Of a DNA stretch of 26,677 nt, positions 1 to 10,300 are shown in pieces. Within the stretch, counting starts at the first letter, position 1; the number at the start of each line of letters is the position of its first letter. The translations under genes and the position numbers were made by a program. The notes under the pieces were generated by a model. The model was not told the origin of the DNA, made no database searches, and saw only the letters and a list, made by a program, of their open reading frames with translations. This DNA is from Clostridiales bacterium UBA6386 (lineage in GTDB: Bacteria > Bacillota > Clostridia > Oscillospirales > Oscillospiraceae), in the NCBI GenBank assembly GCA_002437585.1, contig DJQM01000051.1, positions 1 through 26,677 on the forward strand, read 5' to 3'.

Positions 1-1
1 G

Positions 2-103
2 GGTTGCTCAGTAGACATTAATGTAGACGAGGACATCCGACAGGCGCAGACAGCATTTTTAAATCTGATGCGCCTGGAGATAGAAAGTACAGGTGAAACC
101 TAA
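2..103 (+). CDS. C-terminal tail of an unidentified protein (5' end outside window)
   Basis: An open frame runs in from the left edge and ends at TAA 101-103, giving the last 33 residues of a protein ending in LEIESTGET. The tail is charged and helical-looking (DEDIRQAQTAFLNLM). A strong terminator follows 13 bases after the stop, which supports a real gene end. The sequence is too short to assign a family. Its position between the window edge and the disrupted metG suggests it is the last gene of an integrated element. Confidence 0.4.
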   Translation, partial: GCSVDINVDEDIRQAQTAFLNLMRLEIESTGET

Positions 104-116
104 GCGGCGCTTATCG

Positions 117-159
117 GCTCGGCGCGGATCGTTTGATCTGCGCTGGGCTTTCTTTTTCT
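117..159 (+). terminator. Intrinsic terminator after the left-edge gene
   Basis: A 14-pair stem (117-130 with 135-148, three of the pairs being G-U wobbles) closes a GTTT loop and is followed by a T-rich run, TTTCTTTTTCT. It lies just downstream of the TAA at 101-103. Confidence 0.75.
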
Positions 160-448
160 GACTGCTATACGCCGTTGTACCAAAATCGCAAAAGTTGTGG
201 TGTATCAGCGGAAAAACCTTGAAAAACGAGGGTTTTTCTGCTACAATTAGGCACACTGAGTGAGTGAGACTATGGCGCAGGAGCTCCTCCTACACCATAT
301 ATGCCATTCCTGATACCATCGCTTCGGATTCCTTAGTCCTTCCGATTTTATGATTAGTCCGGGAAGGATTTTGCACCCCTTGTGTTTTGATGTACTTTAG
401 TCCGACTGTGCTTGCTGGATATTCGCTCCGTTAGGTCAATTCCCCACT

Positions 449-922
449 ATGAAGCCCACCGATGCGGAAAAGAAGAAAGCCGACGAGCAGAAGGCCGCTG
501 CCGAGGCGGCTCCCGCCGCCGCGCCCGCCCCCGCGGAGGAGAAAATCGACTTCTCCAAGGTGGAAATCGAGCCGCTGTTTGCAGACTTTGTTGACTTCGA
601 CACCTTCTCCAAGTCTGATTTCCGGGCGGTAAAGGTTCTGGCGTGCGAGGCCGTCAAGAAGTCCAAAAAGCTTCTAAAGTTCACCCTGGACGACGGAACC
701 GGCACCAATCGGACGATCTTAAGCGGCATTCACGCCTATTATGAGCCGGAAGAGCTGGTGGGCAAAACCCTTCTGGCCATCACCAACCTGCCCCCCAGAC
801 CCATGATGGGCATGGAATCCTGCGGGATGCTGATCTCCGCCGTGCACCACGAAAACGGCGAGGAAAAGCTCCACCTTCTCATGCTGGACAACCACATCCC
901 CGCCGGTGCGAAAATGTATTGA
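449..922 (+). pseudogene. metG: 3' fragment of methionyl-tRNA synthetase (C-terminal tRNA-binding domain)
   Basis: The 157 residues contain a charged Ala/Lys/Pro-rich linker (about 1-30) and then an OB-fold tRNA-binding domain of the Trbp111/MetRS-beta type. Visible landmarks include SKSDFRAVKVLACEAVKKS, the RTILSGI segment, LPPRPMMGMESCGMLIS and the end LDNHIPAGAKMY. In Firmicutes this domain is the last ~110 residues of a MetRS of about 650 residues. The Rossmann catalytic part (HIGH and KMSKS motifs) and the anticodon-binding domain are missing. The frame is open only back to 401, after a TAG at 398-400, and no convincing ribosome site precedes ATG 449. I read it as the 3' remnant of metG cut by the element on its left. 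A free-standing tRNA-binding protein is the alternative, less likely given the linker. Confidence 0.75.
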
Positions 923-929
923 TTTCTGG

Positions 930-963
930 TTCTCTGCGTTTTTCGGAACGCAGAGAATTTTTT
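930..963 (+). terminator. Intrinsic terminator of metG
   Basis: A perfect 11-bp stem (930-940 with 947-957), loop TTTCGG, then six Ts, begins 8 bases after the metG stop codon. It is the native metG terminator and isolates the riboswitch unit downstream. Confidence 0.9.
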
Positions 964-1014
964 CGTTCTTCCGATAATTCTCCGCAAAAAGTTCGCTGGG
1001 AAATAACCCCGGCA

Positions 1015-1043
1015 TTGACAAAACCTATAATCGGTATTATACT
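1015..1043 (+). promoter_or_regulatory. Sigma-A promoter of the giant surface-protein unit
   Basis: Consensus -35 TTGACA (1015-1020), a 17-base spacer and -10 TATACT (1038-1043). Transcription would start near 1050, just ahead of the cobalamin aptamer. Confidence 0.85.
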
Positions 1044-1057
1044 ATCAATATAAATAC

Positions 1058-1255
1058 GAGCAGAGGCTCTGCGTCCGCAACGGCGGCTACCCCGTCAGGC
1101 GCAGCGGCTTAACAAGGGAATGGGGACAAGCCCCGCATTGACCAATACCGTGTGCGTTTAGAAATCAGCCCGTCGGCGAAAGCCGGTCATTGGGGCAACC
1201 TGAGAAGGCAGGACTGATTTTGCCGGAGGCGCGAGTCGGGAGACCTACTGTTTCG
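1058..1255 (+). promoter_or_regulatory. Cobalamin (B12) riboswitch 1
   Basis: The hallmarks of the cobalamin aptamer occur in order: the AACAAGGGAA core near 1111-1120; a GGGG/CCCC hairpin with the following CGCATTGACC region; CATTGGGGCAACCTGAGAAGGC near 1188-1209, corresponding to the conserved CACTG...GGGAAGGC block; and GCGAGTCGGGAGACCTAC near 1231-1248, corresponding to AGTCAGGAGACCTGCC. It lies directly between a sigma-A promoter and a terminator. The aptamer should bind adenosylcobalamin or a related corrinoid and favour termination when ligand is present. The edges are approximate. Confidence 0.9.
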
Positions 1256-1278
1256 TCAGAGTGTTGCTGAAAATGGTT

Positions 1279-1318
1279 GCGGTGATATTCTCATTCTGCG
1301 GGAATATCACCGCTTTTT
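1279..1318 (+). terminator. Riboswitch 1 expression-platform terminator
   Basis: A perfect 12-bp stem (1279-1290 with 1302-1313) followed by TTTTT sits right after the aptamer and about 80 bases before the start codon of the giant gene. It lies inside the leader, so it is a conditional terminator, not the end of a gene. Confidence 0.88.
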
Positions 1319-1397
1319 GTGTGTAGTCAATGGCAAAAGCCATGGCGATAAATTGTCGGGCATTCTTTTGGGGTGTTCGGCGGAAGGGAAGTATTCT

Positions 1398-4300
1398 ATG
1401 AAACGACGGATATTGGCACTGCTGCTGACCCTCGTGATGCTGGTCGGTATGATCCCCACCAGCGTCTTCGCGGAGGAAGCGGCACAGGAAACCATATCGG
1501 CGCCTGCTACGGAGACGGAGGCTCCTGTCCTTGAGACGGAAGCACCGGAAACGCAGCCGCCGGTAACGGAGGCTCCCGAGACGCAAGCTCCCGAGACGCA
1601 AGCCCCCGAGACGCAAGCCCCCGAGACGCAAGCCCCCGAAACCCAGGCTCCTACGGAGGCTCCCACCGAGGCTCCCACCGAAGCTCCGGAAACGCAGGCT
1701 CCCACTGAGGAGACCGAGGCGGCTCTGGAGCTGATGGAGGAAACCCCCGCCGAGGATGCGACGGTTTCCTTCACCGTCAGCGTTCAGGGCGTGCTGGGCA
1801 AGACCTCCAACGACAAAGCGGCGGCGAAGCTGCCTGTCACCGTTACCGATCGGAACAGCGACGGCGTTCTGACCTACGACGAGGCACTGACCGCTCTGCA
1901 CGAAACGTACTGCCCCGACGGCCTCGACGGCTACGACTATGGCGCCAACAATTCAGGCCATGTCTACAAAATCAACAAGCTGTGGGGCAAAAGCGGCAGC
2001 ACCGTCGTTCTCTACCAGAACGGCACGTCCTTCGACAGGCTCCCGAACTACAAGGGCGCGCCCATCGCCGAGAATGATGAGCTGTATGCCGCGATTCTCA
2101 TCGATTCCAATGACTGCTATGCCTCCTTCGACAAGACCGAGGTCAGCGTGGAGGTCGGCAAGGAATTCACCCTGAAGCTCACCGCTGAGGGCGACTACTT
2201 CAGCGATGACGCCAGCGGCGTCCCGGTCGGCACCTGGGAGGACGGCAGCTTCCAGGCCATCGACGGCAAGACGACCGACATCTCCGGTGCCGTGACCCTG
2301 AGCTTCACCCAGGCCGGTACCTACATCGTCACCGCCAAGGGCACCGTGGAGGGTGAGGACGAATACTATGATCCTGTCGACTGCAATCTGACCGCTCCTT
2401 ACTGCGTAGTCACCGTTACCGGCAGCTCTGTGGAACCCGCGGCGGATGCCGAGGTCTACTTCACCGTGGGTGTCAAGGGTCTGCTGGTGCAAACCGCCGA
2501 CGGCACGGATGTCGTTGACCTGCCCATCACCGTCAAGGATATCAATTCCGACGGCGTTCTGACCTATGACGAGGCTCTGGTTGCCCTGCACGAAGAGTAC
2601 TGTCCCGGCGGCTACACCATCAGTGGGGGTTTCGTGGAGAAGCTGTGGGACGTGGTCACGGATCCCGTGGGAAGCAACTACTTCCTGAAGAACAGTGCGG
2701 ATCCGCATATGGGTGTGGACAACAAGGCCAACGTTGTCGTCCAGGGTGACAAGCTGTACTGCTGTGTCCTCACGGACGAAGCCACCTTCTCTGACGTGAT
2801 CTGCTACTTCACCCAGACCGCCGTCGCCGCCGAGGCCGGTGAGGCCTTTACCCTGAATCTCCAGGGCGGCTCCTCCATGGCTAAGGGCGGCTACAACCCC
2901 GGCAGCGTGGCCGGCGCCCAGGTGGGCATCTGGAAGGACGGCAAGTTCACCGCCATTGACGGTGCCGTCACCGACGCCTCCGGCAACGTGACCCTGACCC
3001 TGGACAAGGCCGGCACCTACGTCATCTCCGCCTCCGGCGAGGTTGAGACCCAAATCTGCAACTGGGGCGGCGGCGACGGTGACGAGATCATTACCGTGGA
3101 CGCTCCCCTGACCGCTCCCTACTGCGTGGTCACTGTAACGGGCTCCGTGGCGACTTATGCCACCGTGACCTTCAATTTCCAGGAGGACGGCGAGCAGGTC
3201 GCCTTCGGCTTCGATGAGAAGATCGCCAGCAACCTGGCCGAAAGCTACGGCTACACCGATAACGTTACCGACGGCGTGTCCGCTCTGGACGTGCTGGTCC
3301 GGGCCCACGAGCTGGTCTTCTCCGACGAGTTCACCAAGGATACCGCCACGGACTACCTTGCCATCGGTCCCACCGGCTGGATCACCAGGTTCATGACCGA
3401 GGCTTCCACCAATATCACCTTCCTGGTCAACGGCAAGCAGCCCGCGGACAGCAAGGGCACCGGCCTGGTCGTCACCGACGCGAAGGTCGTGGACGGCGAC
3501 CATGTCACCTTCGGCGTGTACGAGGATACCGTCTACTATCTGGATCGCTATGTCTGGCTGGAGACTGCCGACGGCAAGCCTCTGAACGGTCAGACCTTCT
3601 ACGCGAACACCGACCTTGACCTGGTGGTCATGGGCAACTACGCGGCCTACGGCGACGAGGGTGGCCCCGACGCGCCCGTTGAGGACGCACAGCTGGCCAC
3701 CATGGATATGAAGACCGGCAAGGTGGAAGCCATCACCGGCAAGGTTTCCGACGAGGACGGCAAAATCACCGTTCACATCTCCGAGGGCAAGGCCAACAGA
3801 ACCTTCTGCTTCGTCATCATCGGCGAAGAGATGATGACCGCCCTGAACGTGTTCCAGGTCGGCGATGTCGTGAAGGAGACCGATCTGGTCGAGGTTCACC
3901 TGGGCATCGGCAGCACTGAGGATACCATTCGGGAACTGACCCTGGATCCCGAATTCGTCCACGACACCATGAACTACACCGTAAAGCCCCTGGAGTTCGT
4001 CGAGGACAAGGCTGCGCGCCGCCTGTGGGTCAAGGTGGAGTACATTCCCTACTGCACCGCGGGCTTCAATTTCCACGGTGTCACCAGAACCTTCACCGAG
4101 GAGCAGAACCGCAAGTGGGTACGGCTTGACAAGCTGGTGCCCGGTGCCGAGGCCAGTGTTCTGACGCTGACCTCCACCGCTGAGGGCGGCCTTGACAAGA
4201 CCTACACCATCACCGTCTCCATGGAGAATGCCCAGGCTCTGCTGTGGAAGACCGATCTGACCGAGGAGCCTCTGACCATCGGCCAGAACACCAGCACCCA

Positions 4301-7300
4301 TACCCTGACCGTGGAGGCCGGCTTCACCAATGACGTGGCCGACGCCCCCGCTATCAACTATCAGTGGTATGTGAACACCACCAATTCCACCGAGGGCGGT
4401 ACGGCCGTGGCCGGTGCTACCGAAGCCACCCTGACCATCCCCAGCGATACTCTCGGCACCTTCTACTATTATGCCGTGGCCTCCAGCGAAAATCTGGACA
4501 GCACCACCAGTAAGATTGTGGAAGTCACCGTCAAGACGGTGCCCAAGAGCATTACCCTGACCACCGACTATCCCTACTCCTACCCCAGCACCAGTTCCAA
4601 TGCTTATGGCGGCGTGACCTACGTTGTAAAGAGCGGCACCACCATGCAGCTGAAAGCCGTAGATGAAAACGGCGAGGAGACTCCCGTCATCTGGAAGAAC
4701 GAGGGTGCTTATGGCGGCACGTTCGATACCAAGACCGGTATCTACACCGTCAATTCCGCCAGCTACACCTATGTGTCCGCTGTCTCCGCTCTGGATTCCA
4801 ATGTGTCCAGCGGACAGAAGCTCATTGACGTTAAGTTCTACACCATCTCTGACTACTATAAGAACCAGATTGTCGCGCTGAGCACCGATGGCCAGACCGT
4901 GAAAACAGCCTCCGTCATCGGCGGCGTAACCGACTACAACAGCTGGGACGTCAAGGCTCCTGACGGTGTCATTGAGCTTACCTCCGCTCCGGACACCACC
5001 TCCGGCAGTCTGTACATGAATGTCCTGCGGCCCGGCACGGTGGACGTCAAGCTCACCGTAAACGTCAGCCCGGAGGGCGTGGAGAAGCTCACCGATACCG
5101 CCACCATCAGCGTCACCGGCGTGGCCGTTGAGAACGACCAGGGCGGCCAGGGCAAGGCTTATCTGGAGCTGACCTCCGAGAGCAACGCCCCCACCACTCA
5201 GCTGACGGCCTATGTTGCCGACGGCCGCACCGTGGCCTCCTGGTCCAGTGCCGACGATACCATCGCCACCGTGGATGAAAACGGTGTTGTCACCGCCCAC
5301 GCCGTCGGCAGCGTCATCATCACCGCCACCGACAGCAAGGGCACCAAGGGCGGCATCAAGGTGGTCGTGTCCGATGCCCAGAACCCCACCTTCGAGAACC
5401 TGGCTCTGTATGGCATCACCTCCTCTACCTTCAAGTATGACGCCAAACAGAAGGACTACACCGGCATCCAGCTGACCAGCTACAGCACCAAGATTCTGAC
5501 CATCAAGAGCGACACCCTCTTCGATGACAAGAAGCTGGACTGCGTCGCAACTTACACCAACGAGGCCGGCGAGGCTGTCAGCGTCAAGATTCCTTCCGCA
5601 ACCCAGACCCAGCTGCCCGGATTCCCCTTCGGCACCACCATGGTCACTCTGACCCTGAGTGACAAGGCTGATCCGGAAATCAAGTCTACTTACACTCTGG
5701 AAGTCACCCGTCCCAGAGACACCACCAAGGCCCTCGGTGTCAACAGTATGTGGGGCGGCGGCCCCAAGGTGGGTCTGTACGCTGCCGACGGCAGTGCCCT
5801 GTCCTCCGCTCTGTACCTGGACAAGGCCGAAGGCTATCTGTTCCAGGCCAACGAAGAGGGCGTGAAGAACAGCACCTACACCTGGAGCAACACCAAGTAC
5901 TACTACCGTGCCTTCATGCAGAACGGCCGTGCCGACTTCTCGGCTCTGCTCAAGGGCAACACCGATTATACCCACGTCCGTTACTCCACCGATGACGGCG
6001 TCACCTGGAAGGAGCTGGCTCAGGGCGGCGGACAGACCGATGCGATCGCCTTCCCCCAGGCTGAGGAGGGCAAGAACGCCGAGGTCAAGCTCACTGTCCA
6101 GGTTGTCTGCGATGATGCTTACTTCACCGCCGGCAACACCTACCCCGAGATGACCGCCAGCAAGGAAAAGCTGCTGATTCCCAGCGAAACCGGCAACGTC
6201 ACCGTTGACGGTGTCAAGTACACCCAGGTCGGTACGACCTACACCTTCTGGGTCGAGCAGCTGCCTCAGACGGTGCAGCCCAGAATGACCACCGCCACCG
6301 TCGACACCACGGACGGCGATTGGTATCCCGCATTCGATCCTGAGGCTTTCTCCTATAAGATTTCCCTTCCCACCGATTCTGCCGAATATCCCACCCTGAC
6401 CTTCACCGTCGGCGAGGGCTGCACGGTCAAGCTGGGCACCAAGGCGCTGACTGCCGACGAGGAAGGCAATTACACCGTACAGCTGACCGCTTCCGAGCAG
6501 AAGGTCAACGTGACCCTGGGCGGTCTGACCCAGGTCTACACCTTCTCCTCCTCCAAGCGGGTCAAGAACGGTGCGGACAAGCTGGTGGACTATCTGTGCA
6601 TCAACAGCCAGTACACCAACGTCAGCTATGGCCTCGGCGGCGAGGGCACGCTGAGCGGTACTCTGAAGTCCCTGGGTAACTTCGGCGGCTACGCCACCTT
6701 CTACTTTGAAGACGGCCTGAAGGACGACCCCGCCAACAAGTACGGTGTTGACTTCTATGTCGACGGCAACGCCTTCAAGGACACCACCACCGGCACCGGC
6801 CTCGGCTCCATGGAGCCCGGTCAGGTCTGGGTCTCCGAGGACGGCAATACCTGGTACGCCCTGGCTGGCTCTCAGCACTACACCAACGCCATCTGGGACT
6901 ACACCGTCACCTACACCAAGAACGGTTCCGGCACCCACTGGTCCGACAACTACGGCAACTCCGATACCAGTGTTCCGAACCGTACCTTCAGCTGGCCTCT
7001 GACCAGTGTCTACTTCCTGAATGAGGCTCTGAAGGACAGCGACTCCATCACCCTGTCCGGCATCCTGATTCCCAGTGTCAGGGGTATGGTCGGCCCGGAT
7101 GATTTCAGCACCTACTCCAGCGGTGCCAAGTTCGGCTACGTTGACGTCATGGTCAACGGCACCAACAACCCCTACGCCTACAACGACGACTACACGAACA
7201 CAAGCTCCGGCTTCGACCTGGCCTGGGCCGTCGACGGAAACGGCAACCCCGTGAACGTCTCCGGCAAGTCCTTCCACTATGTGAAGGTCGTCACCGCCTC

Positions 7301-10300
7301 CAACATCGTGGCCGGTGCCGCCAACGAGAAGTCTACCGAAGTTCTGAAAGTCTACCGTGCCGACTCCACCGGTGATTCCGTGGGTCAGACTCCCGCTCCC
7401 ACCGCCATCACCTTCTCCGGCAACGGCACCAACTACACCCTGACCCCCGTGGCGGGCAAGCAGGTCTATGAGCTGAATCTGCCCATGCAGGCCGCCGCTA
7501 TCTCCGTCTCCGGCGGTGCGGAAAACATCTACATCAACGACCAGCGCGTCGCCTCCGATACCGCCGCCAAGGCCATTGACATCACCAAGGACAACACCCT
7601 GGTGCGTGTCATTGTCCAGTCCGGCGATATGGAGCCTACCATCTATCTGCTGAAGCTCTCCAGCCGTGAGATCACCGAGGCCGATATGCCCGTGATCACC
7701 ACTCAGCCCGTGTCCGCCACCTACCGTGTAGGCGACGACATGACCGCCCTGCGTGTGGAAGCTACGGTCGAAGGCAATTACAAGGAGCTGAGCTACCAGT
7801 GGTACGTCACCGACGTGGAGCCTGTGGAGGGTCAGCCCGTTGAGGGTGCCGCTCCCATCGAGGGTGCCACCGAGGCTACCTATGAGCTGGGCAAGGCCAC
7901 CGAGAGCGGCATCAAGTACTACTATTGTGCCATCTCCAACACCTTCGTCAGCAAGTACAGCGTCAACTCTGACGTGGCCACCATCCACATCAAGACCGAC
8001 GAGGACATCGTCAACGAGAACCTGAACGGCGCCGGCACCCAGGCCGAGCCTTACGAGATTGCCTCCGCTGAGGACTATCAGTTCGTGGCTCAGATGGTCA
8101 AGGACGGCTACTCCTTCGCCGGCAAGTACCTGGCTCAGACCGAGAACGTGACCCTGCCTGAGGGCTGGGAGCCCATCGGCGTGCTGATCGATCCCAGCAC
8201 CGGCAACATCGGCTCCTCCGGCAAGAACATGGCTCCCTTCAGCGGTCATCTGGACGGCAATGACAACACCCTGACCGTACCCGAGGGCGGACTGCCTCTG
8301 TTCGGCTACGTCAAGGACGCTTATGTCAGCGACCTGAATATCTACGGCACCCGGATCGAGGGCTACGGCCTGGTCAACAACCTGGAGGGCGTAGGCCTGA
8401 GCGGCAACGCCATCACCATTGATGGCGTGACCCTGAAATCCGGCACCCAAACCCTGAAAGCCGGTCTGATCGGCACCTACATCACCAACAATCGCTACGC
8501 TGGCTGCTCCGGCGGCTACCTTGTCACCATCCGCAACTGCGTGGCGGAGGAAGGCGTGGTCATCGGCTACGACGGAACCCAGTCCAAGATTGGTACCTTC
8601 GCCGGTCGGTTCAACGGCACCATTAAGAACTGCGTCAGCTATGCTACCGTCAAGGGTGTGGACAGCGTCGGCGGTATCGTGGGTAACCAGGATAACTCCA
8701 TGACCACCTTCAAGATTACTGGCTGCGAATTCCACGGCACTGTGGAAGCCAGCGGCACCGAGGCTGGCGGTATCGTCGGCAGCGGTTACATCGGCGGCTT
8801 TGCTGATAACGCCATGCGTCCCAATATCACCGACTGTACTGTCACCGGCTCCATCACCGGCGAGAACAAGGTCGGCGGCATCCAGGGCGGCGATTCCGTT
8901 GTCATCCAGACCTACAGCACCAGCCCCAACACCCTGGCCAACAACGTGTTCCGCGGCAAGGTCTCCGCTACCAATGCGGAAGATCCCATCGTCGGCTCCA
9001 TCGTCGGCTACTACAGAGGCCTGAACGCCTACGACAACATCTACGGCAATACCTCCTATACCAAGACCCTGCCTCCCATCGGTCGGGTTGGTTATGTGGA
9101 TACCAGTGCCGCTGAGCATGAGACTGTGATCGGTCAGGTCTACTTCGATTCCAGCAGCGGCAAGTTCCCCACTGTTTCCGGCTACAACTGGTGGCGGCCG
9201 AATGTGAACCGCACCGATGATATCCTGGGTAAGGATGCCTACATCATGTGCAACACCTCCGGCGGCTCCGTTCCCGAAACCGTGGATTCCGAGCTGATCG
9301 GCGGCAAGTCCATGAAGCTCACCGCTGTGGACGTGGAAACCGGCAAGGTCATCCCCGCTTCCTCCATTACCTGGGTGCTGGCCGATCCCAACGACGCGGC
9401 TTACGCCACCGTCACCGCTGACGGCACTGTGAAGTCCTATGTGCTTGCTTCCAAGCATGACGTGACCTTCCTGGGTACCCTGAAGAACGGCTATACCGGC
9501 TTTGTCAAGCATACCGTCACCATCTATCCCGCCGTGAGCCTGGTAGAGATTTACAACGGCGCGAAAAATGTCACCGGCAGCACTCTGCACCTGAACACCG
9601 CCGAGAGTGACGCGCTTGACCTGACCGCGAAGCTCTATCCCGCCGATTCCAAGGAAGACGTCACCTGGAAGTCCTCCAACACCAAGCTTGCCACCGTTGA
9701 GGACGGCACCGTCAAGCATGTGGCCGGCACCGGCACCGTGACCATCACCGCCACCGCAAGCGACGGCACCAATAAGTCCGCTTCCGTGAAGGTTCAGGTC
9801 GGCGTGCTGACCCAGAGCGTCACCATCACCGCGCCTGAGGACACCACCCTGCGCTCCGGCAAGTCCCTGACCCTGACGGCCATCACCGAGCCTGAGAAGC
9901 CCACCGTCTCCGGTGTCATCTTCCGGCTGGTGGACGCTTCCGACAGCGTCTACGCTACCGTCACCGCCAACGGCAAGGTCACCGCCAAGACCGTCAACGA
10001 GCCTCATGCCGTGCAGGTCATCGCGGTCAGCAAGGACGGCCAGGCTACGAGCCAGCCCATCACCCTGACCATCCTGCCCAAGACCGACAATACCCTGATC
10101 CTGAAGGTCGGTGAGCAGTACGTCACCAAGACCACCCTGGTTCGCAATGCCGAAGACACCATCGAGCTGAGTGCCTACACCCTGACCGGCATTGAAGAGA
10201 CTCCGGTTGAGAACGTGACCTGGAAGTCCTCCAAGGAAAAGGTTGCCACCGTGGACGAAAACGGCACCGTCAAGTGCCTGGCCAAGGGCAAGACTACCAT

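Larger units (their letters stand above)
1..440. mobile_element. End of an integrated mobile element abutting metG
   Basis: The metG reading frame begins abruptly near 430-449 with no upstream catalytic domain, while the DNA to its left is AT-richer and unrelated. From 160 to about 440 I see no gene. The stretch holds three direct copies of TTAGTCC (333-339, 354-360, 397-403) that could be recombinase-binding or terminal repeats. The exact junction cannot be fixed without an uninterrupted metG for comparison, so the right border is approximate. A contig misjoin is the alternative. Confidence 0.45.

Noticed and set aside
59..256. 65-codon minus-strand frame near the left edge
   Set aside because: It covers the terminator at 117-159 and overlaps the end of an opposing frame with a good terminator; no homology is visible.
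1317..1397. Upstream extension of the giant gene's reading frame
   Set aside because: The GTG at 1317 lies in the terminator T-run, and the extension lacks a ribosome site and precedes the signal peptide. ATG 1398 fits all evidence.
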